A DNA stretch of 64,000 bases from Nymphaea colorata (Eukaryota > Streptophyta > Magnoliopsida > Nymphaeales > Nymphaeaceae), in contig NC_045143.1 in NCBI RefSeq assembly GCF_008831285.2, forward strand, positions 14,223,151 through 14,287,150. The letters run 5' to 3'. Shown piece after piece: positions 1 through 12,900 of the stretch. The position numbers and the translations under genes were made by a program. The notes under the pieces were generated by a model that saw only the letters and a program-made list of their open reading frames with translations, was not told the origin of the DNA and did no database searches. The stretch's first letter is position 1, and every line of letters begins with the position of its first letter.

Positions 1-516
1 AGCATCAGGTGAGGGATTATGAGATGGAAAGGAAAATGTGAGGCTGCACAATCCTTTCACCTAGGCAGGTCATTCATAGCACTACTCTAGGAGACAAAAT
101 GAAGTAAATGGGCACGTAACATCAACTCACATTTTATATGGATAAGCACTCTGACACTCTCTAAGACTCTTGACATGATAGAACACCCACTAGATTTGGA
201 AGCTACGAAAGACATGTGTGCAACAAAACATGCAGTAATAGCCAATGAACAACCCGGATCAAGTTTAAAACAGCAAGGATAAAAAATGCTTTTGACAAGA
301 TCTGCAGTCCAATCACCATGAAGATCAGTTATGAAACTTAATAGCTTTAACAAGTCATACATTTTTAAGACCTTAACATGAATGTGAAGTCAAAATGAGG
401 ATTCCATTGGTGAACCCCCATATGTACCACCATTCAAGTGGTAGCCTGAACTTCTTTTCCTTAATGAACATCAGTGCACTATTCCTTAATGAACATCAGT
501 GCACTACCATCCATAC
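1..516. other. Intron 19 of the IDE-like gene (partial), no exon seen
   Basis: No family block was found on either strand. A short direct repeat (TTCCTTAATGAACATCAGTG) occurs twice around 458-505. Confidence 0.5.
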
Positions 517-621
517 CTTGATTACAGAAAACCTTTCCAGTTTTACTTCAAATTGAGCAACTTTTTCAATTATGGCATCCAGCAATAGCTTCATTTTGTG
601 GTTGTATCCAAACACAGTCAA
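517..621 (-). CDS. IDE-like exon 19, last exon in the window
   Basis: Encodes residues 583-617, [20 protein letters not shown] onward to RFSVIK. The acceptor is TCCACAG and the donor GTATGG, phase 0. No later family block is visible in 1-516, so the remaining C-terminal exons are outside the window. Confidence 0.92.
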
Positions 622-3600
622 CTGTGGAAGATCAAGGAATCAGTCAGACCAAGTTAGACTTAAAAATTTTCCTGAACAAGGAAATAGGATTTGTCATGGA
701 AACCTAATCACGGTATTAGTTTCAAAATGAAATACAAAAAGTTAACTAATTTTAACCCTATGAAAGCTTAAAATCTAATAAATCTACAGCAGGTAAACTT
801 GTGCACAGAAAAAGAAAACTAATGAAAGCAAACCTGTTCAGACTTGAAAGATGCTATGGATGTAAGAAAAAGGAAAACATGTAAATGAAATGCACATCAC
901 TGGCCATGCTTATGACTCACATATGAGGGTTAAAACAGTAAAATAAGTTATAACAAATTACAATAAAGAGGAGGAAAAGAGACCTTGACTAGAAAAGGAG
1001 ATACAACTTGTGTATTTTAGCACAAAGAATGGTAACAAAAAAGTGTATAAAATGTGATAAATAAGTCAGCTGTTTCAATTAAAAAAAAAAAATCATCGTT
1101 TGTTGAAAAAATGTCAAAACGAAAATATGCAAAAAAAAAAAGTGTTTTTTTCACATTTTCACATTTTTCAGGTTTTTTCATTTTAAGCATTTTTATATTT
1201 CTTTAATGCAGAACTGTTTGTTTTCTAATTTTTATATGTTGCCTATTTATTCCTCACTTTGTTTTCAACTAATTGTAAGGATTTTTAAAATTTTTTAAAA
1301 GTTAGACACATTTTCGCATATTTTTCTTTTTTTTTACAAGCTCGCTGTATTATACCTAAGAAAAACCTCGTCGTTTAAAATGTGTGAATGTTTTTTGTGA
1401 CTATGGTACAAAGAATAGTATTTTAGGCATTTCAAGTGCTCGAGCATGCTATTTATAGAGGCAAAAAAATCAATGGTATTGTACTAAATTTGGCAACAAA
1501 AGAATATAAGAAATTTTCGACAATGGATTCCATCCAAGACATGCAACGGTTTATAACAAATCATAAAACCATACGTTTTCTCCATATCTCTAACCATTTC
1601 ATGGTATGCCAACCAATACTCAATTATGCTCTCCTATCAAATAAAATATCATCCTAAAAATACAATTAATTATTAGTTTGCAAACAAAATCCACGTAATT
1701 ATGTAATAAATTGGACAAAGACTGACAATATTCAAAAAGAAAAACATAGCACAAGTATTCATGGGAAAATGACTTTAAGGAAAAAGTCATAAAAGAGGGA
1801 ATGATAAAAACACCTGGAAACCAAAATCAGATTGAGATATCTTGTATCTCAAACCAGCAACTTGTGCATCATAAGCTGAAATAGGGAAGCACAATAAGAC
1901 ATTAGAGGAGAAACAGGACATTAAACATCATGAAATGAAGGAAAAACATCATGCAACAGCAAAGCAGCTAATTGGGAGCAAGAGATAAGGCATCTGCTAA
2001 TAACTAATGGTATTAAAGAATCAAACAGCAAGAAAAACCATAGAAAGTATGACATGCTTTTAGTGACTAATAAGTTCCACAAAAGTTTAGTATGTGGTTG
2101 ACATACTTATACAACACATACTGCATTTAGCACTCAACTGATACAGTTCACAATGTTTACCACAACTATAAGCAGCATAATATGGCAGCATTAGAACATG
2201 ATAAAGTTCACCCGAAAAGGAAACATATAACCAACTATTGGAACATATAAATTTCATTATGATTATTGCAGTCAGGTCTCCAACAAATGAATAACTGAAA
2301 ATGGCATACAACCAATTTTCAAAAGCATGGAAGCTTTTTAATTCAAAAATTGGGATTCATAGTGGCTAATGCATGCATATGTTAATACCAAGAAGGGTTG
2401 CTAGACTTGCCATAATCATTCAAATAATCCATCAGTAAACGTGTGAAAATATCAGTGAGGACTTCAGCATCAGGAGAATGGCGTGACTCAGGACAGCTGA
2501 AATCTATCTCGATAAAAGCCTTCGGAGTGAAGAACAAGTTATCTGGCTTGTACCACAATCTTGAAAAAGAAGTTTTTCGTAGCAAAAATGGATATTTGGC
2601 CTGCTTCAGTCATAAATTGCAATTAGAATTTAGCTATAACTTCTAGAAGTAAAGATTGTAAGGAGGAATAAAAGCATAAGGTCATGACTTGGATACTTGT
2701 TGCACTTCTTTAATTGCTAAATCAGTGGGAATGAATAAATTTGGTGCGGGCAAATGAAGTTCATCATTAGGGGATGCATCTATCCATTTCTGCAAGATAC
2801 AAAAGCAAATTGAAACCCACAATGAGGCAAAGATATGGAGATTAAAACCATAAATGCTAACCTGGTTATGGGATGCAAAGATTACAAAGTTATGTTAAAG
2901 AGGAAGAGAAGACAAACCTGTACAATGGCATCAGTTATTTTGTCAACAGAAAATTCAGTTTGGTACCACGGCTCCACCATATCTGTGTGGCCTTTAAAAC
3001 TCTTTGATTCCCAGAAGATTCTGCAAAACAAAGAGTACTTGATCCATAGCACAGTGAACAACGATGAATAAAATAAATCAAATGCTGACTTAGGTTATTA
3101 GTGAAGGAATGATACTGAGCATATTTATCTTAAACCTAAACTGCACAGGGATGGCTGAAGTTTTAGGACAGGAAAGGAGTTTAACTTCCCTAGTATTTTG
3201 CTTCAGAAGGCAAGTGCTGCTCACTTCCAAAATGCACTACCCCTACCATTACTCTGTGTTTTCATGTCCTTTCCTCTTTGATTTCCCTCACACTTCTCAT
3301 GTGTCTCCTCCCAGCTAGAAGGGTTAGGATTTCCTCTGGTAGCCTGCTCTGGCTTCAGACCGTTAAATCCCACCTATATCTACTGCATTCTTTCCCAAAA
3401 TTAGTAATTTTGGTTTTCATGTGTCAAACGACAAGGTTTTTACCGGGTATTTTTTGACAAAGTTGGTTTCATGAGAAAAAATAGGAAAAACTTGGTATTT
3501 TTAAAGTAAAAAAATCTAAAAAATGGTGAAAGCAATTTTTAGTGATGATAACAATAACAATGAATAATTTAAACTAAGTTTAAACAATGACAACTTTTTA

Positions 3601-3931
3601 ACTAACTTTTGCCTCTTTTCAAAAAGTTTAAAGAAATATGAGTTGTTCCTTATGATCTATAAGTTTCTAAAAGTTTGAGTTTACTTTAGTAATATAAAAA
3701 AATATAGGCTTTTGTGGGAAGTTGGCTTAAATTTCTGTGAATTTATTAGTTTCTGTAATACGGGTTGATTGGCAGGTGAAGGCCATGTCATTGGTTCGAT
3801 CCCATAGGAATTAGGTTTTTGTGTGCAAACTGAAACTTCTCCACCCTCTCTCTCTCTCTCTCTTTCACTGTGCATGTGTGTGGAACCATCTCGCTGATGG
3901 TATAGCAGCTTCTTCGTAAGTGGTATCCCTC

Positions 3932-3989
<58 letters not shown>

Positions 3990-6900
3990 CTTCCCTGGTT
4001 GCAGTTGGATTGAGGCACTGACCAACTGCTACCCAGATCGACTAAGGGCATTGATGATGTTTCTTTTATAGCAGTTTAAATAAAGGCAAAGTAATAAGTA
4101 TAGAAAAAGGTGAAATAGTATTCATTACCAATAATCTTCCTGGAATAGAGTATATTTCTAAAAAACGTAACATAAGAAAAACTGCTACAAAAATAGCATG
4201 TGTACTTAAGATAGATGACTGGGTATTAGAAGTAGAAGCATTAATAGATACAGGATGCAGTATTTCAGTGTTGGATAAAGCACTTGTGCCCCCAAAGTAC
4301 TATAGACAACTAGATCCCACCACTGAGATGCTAGCGGAACAAATGGATGGATCACTACATAGATATACTGAAGAAATCTGTAGGTATAAGATAACCTTTA
4401 AGACCTTAGAAGTAGAACATACCAGCTATCAACCTGGACCCAAAACGTTCATTCGACATAGTACTAAATGTATTATAGGATTAAACTTTATATTAGAAAA
4501 CACCTCTGGATGCGTCATTGCTACGTCTGGCCTTTATTCCCTCCATATTGACCAAGTACCTTGGTCATCAGACTTCGATGATAAGCATAGGAATGGCCAT
4601 CCTCGATCTAAAGGATCATATCTTATCAGACAACCTTTGGCAAAATAAGAGAAATCCTACTTTTGCCAAAATCCTTTCACTTATGGCAACCCATTTAAAC
4701 CTAAACAATAGATAGATTCAATTTAAATCCCTCTCACACATCTCCATGGAACAAGTTTCTCTCAGACCACGGAGTCTTGATGCCAATCTCACTCTTGAAA
4801 AAAACTTCAAAGCAGCACAGGCAGAAATTATTTAGAGAAAAAAGGAACAAATAGAGATGAAAGGAACAAATAGACAAATTAGAAGAAGTTAAAGTTCTAA
4901 AGGAATATTTGGAAGAAGAAGTGCAGAAGCTGCGAGAAAAAGGAGAAACTTTACCCCCACAACTTATAATAGTGAAAGACAAGATCTATAGCATGGTCTT
5001 ACAGGATAAAAGGAAAGGGCAGATCAACATGCAAGACTTGTTGAGAACAATTGTGAGTAGTCTAGTTCTAAAACGATCAAGCTTAGGTTTTTTTAATAAA
5101 GTACCATGATGTGCACCATAATGAAAATTCCTTCTGCGAATGCAAGCAAGGATTTTCTATTCTACAAGCCAATCCTTAAGCTCTGACATAATCAAGAGAT
5201 ACAAGGGATACGACCTATGTCACATGGGTGCAGGTACGATATAGGTATGGGTACGGGGACACAACAATTTTCAAAATTTTTGGACATGCGGACACGGAAA
5301 ATTTTATATTCTCGAAAATGATAAAATGAAAAAAAAACATTAAATTAATAGCTCACTCTTACAATCTCGTAAGAAAGTTTGTTTTATCACAAGAGTGCTG
5401 AATATTTGAAAGGATTGTTCATGGAAATAATTGGATGCATCACAAAAAAATGATAAAATGAAAAAAAACATTAAATTAATAACTTTTATTTTTTGGCGTG
5501 TCCCAGACGTGTCCCGTGTCCGGATCCGCGTGTCGACACGGGTACATGGGCAGTTTAGCTGTGTCTGTGTGTCATAGGATACGACTTTCTCCCAAACAAT
5601 TATTAGATCATGGCTTTTTGAGAAGGCCTATAGTCACAAAAGAAGAACAAACAAAGGAGCTAGAATTCAATTGGTGACTGGCTTATATAGTGAAACACTT
5701 GTTTAAAGAAAATTGGGTAGAATTGTATGGATTTGTCAATATTGATATTGAAGTCATTCCTCTGTCCCACGAATATTCCTATTCTTCAGTTAGATAGGAA
5801 CTCTTAATCATGATTTTGAATGGAGCCTTTCCTGTGCAGACAAAGGTATCAGCAGATGCCCTCGAAGAAGCCTTCACAGACACAGATATTTACACAGATC
5901 TCAAACAATGGAGACTTTCACCATGGCCACAAAACAAATATCCTATCATCATAGAAGACAGAAATACTAGAATTTATAATTCAGAATATAGGTTTTCTGC
6001 AATTTTTTGTATCCCCTACCAAAGCAATATTCGGATAAATTCAGGGTAATGTGAACACTTTTATCAAATTTCAGCCCACTAGAAAGCAGTACAATCAGGC
6101 AATACTCAACGAATCACAACAATTTTGCAAGCTGAAGATGGTGAAGATGATAAATATGAGTATGATGAAGAAGTCATGACCAACATAAACAACACCGTGG
6201 ATAATTAGTCGAAGAAGTTGTTGACTCATACACCCTGTAGCTTAACGTTTGTCAAGATCGGTAAAACTTGACCAATGTAAGTTTTGGTTAAACTTTTCAT
6301 GGGTACAGTACTTTCTATGTAAAATTCAAGTATCATCCATTTGAGGAGCTGCGTGACAAACTTCTCCTTTATAAAATCAGCCAAGTCAAATATGGATTTG
6401 CGTTGTAGATAGTCGCCTCAAAATCTACCCTGAAAAAAACTCTTCGATAAAATATGAGCTTGTATGCTTGTAAATTTTTCGACATAAAAATTTACCCTAT
6501 GAATACCCCACAGGATAAACTTTTGGTAACCCCTGAGGCAAGTCATTCGAAGAGCCTCTAGAAGATTGACAAATGTTGCCGACAAAATTTTGTGAAATAA
6601 AGCAACGCCACGCCGTGTGTAGCCAAAGGAAGAAGACGAAGGAATCTTATACACATCAAAAGCAAGCAGTAAAAAAGTCAACGATTTCTACTTTTGGAAA
6701 ACCAAAAGGCGATATTGCTGTAGCAAGTATTGTAGTTTTCGTTGTAGCAGCACAGCGGACACTATTCAGTATTGCAGCACTTTTGACTTTCGAGCTCAAC
6801 GAAACACGTACGACTACAATTCCATCTGGCACACGCTACCCATCCAGCCTCGGGTTCTCTTTCTCTTTGTCCTTTGTAATAAGTTAGAACTTTCTATTAG

Positions 6901-9900
6901 AGGGAATCTATTCCCTTTTGCCAATTTGTTTCTTTACGCTTTACATCGTCGGGAAGGCATGTGATTCCTTTTCCAAATTATAAGTTTGTTTGAAGCCTGG
7001 TGCCTACTATATCAGGCCACCTCTGAATCTGTAAAAACCATCCTCTAAATTCTCTGAACCCTTCGATATTCACTCCTAACTAGTGGTTTCAAAGCTCGAC
7101 TTCTCATTTTCTAGCCCTTTTCCCTTTTTCTCAGTCTCTCTCCTCTCAGTCGTTTTCCACGTAAAAGTGAACCGGCACTCTCGTGTAGTTATCTGGCCCC
7201 CATTTTTGTTTTGCTTCCTTTAAAGTATGTCGTTGAGGAAACGTACTGGTTTGGGATTTGAGGTTCTTTGTATTTTGGAATTTTAGTATTAGGTAACTTT
7301 CTGAATTTTAAAGTTCTGTTAAACTCTTTATGTAAAGGGTCAAACATAACCCTAATCATTATTTAGTCTAAAGGAAAAGGAGCAGCCGACAGATTCTAGA
7401 CTGCTACCTACTCTCTCTTTCTTCCTCAAGTTCTCTTCTTCTCCTTCTTATCTACCTCTCTAAGTAACATGGTATTAGAGCAACGGACCTAGGACTGTGC
7501 CATCTAGGGTTTCACGCTGCTTCCCTCTTTCCCTCATTTCTCATCTCTTCATTCAAGCTAAGGTTACACGTCTAAAGTTTCTGCTGCTTACAAAAGAAAC
7601 AATTAGATTGTTTGGTGGAAGGGCTAATCACGTTCAAGTAGAGACGTGATTTGCACCCTTATGTTGCGGTCAAAGTCGTGATGTTGCTGAAGAACCAAAT
7701 CTGATGTCGTTGACAAGTTGTTATCGTCGTTCAGATCTGAATGTGGCAGTGTATCAGATCTGACTCAGTTGATGCTGTTGAAGAAATTCAGACCAGAGAA
7801 ATTCTGATCTGCTTGGCCGTGTGGTGCTTGGTTGATTCTCACAGTTAAAGCATCATCGAAGTTGAGTGAAGCAGGCAGGTTTGTGTTGAACTCTGGTTGC
7901 AGTAAATCTGTGCATGTTAGTCTATATTCAGTCTGCCGTAGGTTTGTGTTGAAATCTGGCTGCAGTAAATCTGTGTATGTTAGTCTATATTCAGTCTGCC
8001 GTGGGCTTTTATATTCTCCTATTTTTGAGGTTCTAGCATGGCTGCCAATAAACCTATACAACATGATAGAACTGAATCTGGAAATCAGCAAACAGAGGCT
8101 AGTGTTGATTACAAAGCTTTCTCAAGTCCATTTTCCTTTGGATCTACTATCAAACCTGAGGGAGCCAACTATGCTGTATGGGCTAGAGCCTTCATGTTGT
8201 CAGTCATTGGACATGAAAAGAAATATATATTGGAAGAAGATAAACCAGTTGAAAAGATTGGTAAATACGCACAGTGGAAGGAAGAAAACAACATAATTAG
8301 TGTTTGGCTTATGAATAGCACTCAGCCCCACATTGCAGCAAGGCTTTGTTATTATAATACAGCCAAAGATATGTGGAATTCTCTCCGACAGACGTACTCT
8401 CAAGACAAGATTATCAGCAAAATTTTATAGGTTCAACAAGAATTTTTACAAACAATGTTATCTGTATCGTAAGATATGTATCGTATAGGTCTAAAAAACC
8501 TATAAAATACGCTTACGATACACGAGCGTGTATCGTACGATATGGGGGAAAACACAAAATTCTTTAATTTTTAAAGTTTAAACACTGATCCCTCTCTTTC
8601 TTCTTGTTTTTAAAGACTCCAAGAGACGTGGGAGGGAGAGATTTTTGCCCATTTTCATAAAAAATAACCGAGGATTCAACGATTTGGGGAGATATTATCG
8701 TTGAATCATGAAGGATGATAATATATGTTTTGGCCGCCATGGCTTCCGCTCAATGGTGTCGGGCCGTCCACCTAGATCCCATCAAACTCAATGGTGACCC
8801 TTACTCAACAGCGAGGATCCACCCTCATGACCCTTGTTGCTTGATAGCAAGGTGGACCCTTGCCATTGAGCAAGGGATGTCGTCACCTCTCATTCGTCAG
8901 TGTTATTTTGTCGACTTAGTGATGCGGCTCTACCTGCCCAGCCCTAGGATTCCTAGGATGTGCCTGGTTTCTCATGAAAATAAATACAATGATCGCCTGA
9001 CTAAACAGTACAAGAGCCCATCCGACTATGCTAATGCTCACCATACAAAAATAAATCTCTCTTTAGCTAGAGTGAACTTGTGCCAAGTGCATGAAGATCA
9101 AGGATAGGCAGCCAAACCACACAAGAGAGAGGAGGGTAGAAAAGGTGGAGAAGAGGGAGACACATGGCCAAGAAGGGTGGCTGTTGCCGCAGCTGGGTAG
9201 AGAAAGCCCAGGCTTAGTAATAGTGCACTGGGGTCACAGACAGTTCCCAAAGGGTTAGCCTCGAACTGGTTCTCTTATGGTGCCTGGATTTGTGGGAAAT
9301 AGCCAGTGCACGACCCTATGGGCTCCAACAGCAAGGCTGTCTGAGTGTAGTTGCATATGGCCTGCTCGGCTATGGCTGAGAGTAGCCAAGGAGCAGCCGA
9401 GAGCGACAGGGCCGAGGTGGCCCATAGATGCTATGTCTAGCCAGCACTTGGCTAATAGTGGGGGCAAAGGCCTTTGGGGTAGGCTACGGCCGGGCTTGGC
9501 ACGCAGTGCTGAGATTAACTGGTCTATTGGGCAAGGTATGCTAAAGGCTGCTGAGTAGTGCAAGGCCAGGCTGGCCAGTGATGCCAAGTTTGCCAGGCGA
9601 GTCACCTGGCTAAGCTTGGAAAGGTTGACCGAGGTTAGTCGGCAGGCTGCCGAGGGCCTGTTGGCAGTGACACGAGTCATGGCTGAGGACCAAGGCTCGG
9701 GTGAGTGTGGGAAGCACTCGATATGCCACGGCCACACTAGACTCAGTTGTGACCGAGGCTTGGGTGGCTGCTCTTGGTCATGGTAGGCACAACCTGGCAC
9801 TTGGTCGAGGCTGTCGTGGTGCTGCAGCTGGCTGCTACTAAGTGCTCGTGACCAGAGGTTTAGAGCTAGTTGCTGGTGGGGAAACACAGTGTACAAACTA

Positions 9901-12900
9901 CAAAAGTATATCTACAGTGCAAAGTACATGGATTCAGAAAAACGTGTGACATGCTCGATGAAATGACCGAGTTGGAGACTCTCACCTTGGCCAGGGAATA
10001 GATCGCCAGTAGTTGCAACCGGGATTCACCTATCCAGCTAGTGGTGGGTAAAACTTTTTCTCCTATGACACACATGTCCTAAGGCCTTCCTCCATGAGAA
10101 GAGTCTCTTGGCAGTAGCTGAGAGGGGACGAGGCCACGACGGGGGTTGAAGTTGAGTCTCTCATAGCTTGTTGGCACGCATGAGGAGAACTCAAGCAAAG
10201 CAATGTGTGGTGACTATGCTTGCCCAAAAGGTTGCCGAGGGACTCGAACTCCGTGGTGAGAGTGGTTGAGAGTTGGGGCCTCCATGGAGTGAGATTGGAT
10301 GGCACAGGATCAGGCCCTACCTCATATACATATCACAGCAAAAGAGACTTGGTCATAGCAGGAGTGGCTGCCGATGGTGGGCATTAGATAAGTTTGTGGT
10401 CATCATCCTTCCAACAACAAGAAGTCATGGTCGAAGGCTTCGGTTGTGGGTGCGCCTGGACAGCTCTGCCAAAAGATAACCAATGAAGGCCAAGGGAGTA
10501 ATGGCTAGACTGGCCACTGATCCGAAGAGAGAGAGACTCTTAAAAAGTCAAATCAAATCCATTCCAAAATTACCAAAAATGAAAAGTCTAGGGCTTTAAG
10601 ATAATGCACCCTCAAAACAAGGTAACATCATCCAATCAAATGAATGCAAATTCGAATAAAGCAATGCTATTGGCTGGCATCATTGTCACAAAAAACGTGT
10701 ACGGGTATAATATGGCAAAGTTGTATATCTCGGAATAAAACGAGAACGGGTATAATACGCCTTTTTTTCACGTTTTTTACTTTTTAACGTTTTTTTAAAA
10801 AAGACACATTTTGTGCGGGTATTATATGGCTGACTATGTTTTGCCATATTATACGCGCCTTTTTCCAATAAGACGCGTTTTTTGTGACAGTGGCTGGCAT
10901 GAGCTAGGAGGCAAAAACTTAGGAGATATGCGCCTTTTTCCAATAAGACGCGTTTTTTGTGACAGTGGCTGGCATGAGCTAGGAGGCAAAAACTTAGGAG
11001 AATCGGGCTTGAGCTCTCTAGGTGGCTACGAAGGTGGCGTCTGCCCAAAATAGAACTCGTGCCTCTTTGAGCACGTCTTGGACGGGGGCCTACCTTATGG
11101 CATGTTGTGAGTGGATGCAAACGTGTGAAGCCATGCAAACAACGGCTAAAGGCTGGCATGTGAGAGCTCAAGTCAGGCACCCATTGGCCCGAAGTAGGCG
11201 TGTGCTGAAGTACGCCCGATGCAAGAACAAACACGCCTGATTGGGGCTGGGCTCGAGGTGGCTCACATCCAGGTGGGCTGCTTGGGTTGGGCCCAAGCTC
11301 CTCCGAAGACTATGGCGATGTTATTTGAGAGCTATCAAGCACTATCGGGCTGTGCAAGCTGGATAAAACATTGGCTAAGGGTGTGGCTAGGCTACTGTCA
11401 GTGGTGTCAAATGCTAGGGCAGCCTCATTCGGAGGCATGGTTGGTGGCTGTTGCTGCAAGATATGAGCTGAGGATCGTGAAGAGCAAGGGCCCTTACTGG
11501 GGTCCCCTCAGCTCCTCCCCCCTAGAATTGGTCTTGTCCCTTAGACTGAATAAATGGATGCCTATGAAACTGGTAGGACGCAAGCTGCGGGCACTGTAGC
11601 TGTCCAGAAAACCCAGACTGCGCTGCCGTCCTGACCTCCCAAGATCTCTTCGGGAATGCTTTCGGTTCCGGAGATACCAAGATTACAATTCAGTTTCTAC
11701 CCCACTGGGACAAACCCAGTGAATCCCCCAGGGTAAGGGTACAAGGAGGGCTTTTCCCGCCTATTCTAGGTCTGAACCTACTACACAGATGGGTTCAAGG
11801 CCTTACAACCGTTGCGTACAAGAATGCCCTCAGCCTCACTCAACAAACCATTCATTCATGTCTATGCGTACAAACCATTCCCCAGCCCATAGGTTGGATC
11901 ACAGTTAAGGCTGAAAGCGAGTAAACCCACCCCGTTCTATAGGGGGAGAGTGAGGCAAACCTCGCTGGGGCTAGCCCAGCGGCACGACCAAGGGCAGAAG
12001 ACCAAGGCCCTCGGTATCCAGCAACGGACGGCGAATCAGGCGGTTACCAGCTTCCTTCACGCCCCCTGTCGCTCCTTGGAAACGCCCTCAAACACAAGCA
12101 GCAGGGCAATTACCAAGAACACAATTTACAGGAATAAAGGAGGCGAGAGTAGAGGAGCTTCACCAGACGGCAATAGGGACCCCAGGAGCGAACGTAAGGG
12201 GTGAGGCAGGCACCGATTAACGCCGGTGCACGCGCGCTGCCAAGCAGCCTTTGCTCCTAGCTCCTCACGGCTGGTACCTAGCGGCTCGTCGAGCAGCCCT
12301 CACAATAGAAAGCCAAGCAGTCAATGCGTAATCAAACAAGCAAGAATAGTCCCAAGGAATAGAGAAGCGTCACCGTGTGCGAAGATAAACCCCGGGAGCA
12401 GACGTCAGTGGGGTGAGGCAAGCGCCGTTTAACGCCGGCGCAGGCGCGCTGCAGGGCAGCAAGTGCTCCAGCTTCCCACGGTCGAGACTGGTATGCTCAG
12501 GTTCAAAGGCGTAGACAGGGGTCTAGCCGCTTCCGAAGGACACCATAAATCATAGAACTGTCCGATTGAGCCGAGTTTTGGACAGCAGCTCTGTCGGATA
12601 GTTATCCGAGGATGGGCCAAGGTGGAGCTGGAAAGAACCCAGCATGCGAGTTCAAGCTCCTGGAGAAGCCCCTGGTCTGTCACAGGCGACAGGCTGCTGG
12701 AAGACCCTCTGTCATTGAACAGGGCAGCAGACCTTCGAAAATTCCCAGAAATTCACCCCGGCGTCGGATGGGGGTGAAACTTGGTAGGAAGGTCGCCAGG
12801 ATGGATACAAAGGGACGCCCCAAGTTTGGGGGGCAAATGCCCACCCCAAGGCAGGGTCGTTGAAGGATTTAAGTTCGGAACTGTTACAGGCGGCAGAGGC

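Larger units (their letters stand above)
8560..12650. other. GC-rich non-coding part of an LTR-element-like block
   Basis: Composition is clearly more GC-rich than the flanks, with recurring GGCTGGC and GCCGAGG words. No protein family was recognised on either strand. It probably belongs to the 3' non-coding or LTR part of the minus-strand gypsy relic whose chromodomain lies at 15172-15263. That link is inference. Confidence 0.35.

Noticed and set aside
3681-4051. Minus-strand open frames rich in Arg-Glu
   Set aside because: Produced entirely by the CT microsatellite; frames overlap each other and show no motif.
9255-9896. 213-codon minus-strand open frame
   Set aside because: GC-rich non-coding repeat block, also open on the other strand, no recognisable domain.
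10686-11234. 182-codon minus-strand open frame with internal repeats
   Set aside because: The repeat is the translated 75-bp tandem duplication and a MITE; not a gene.
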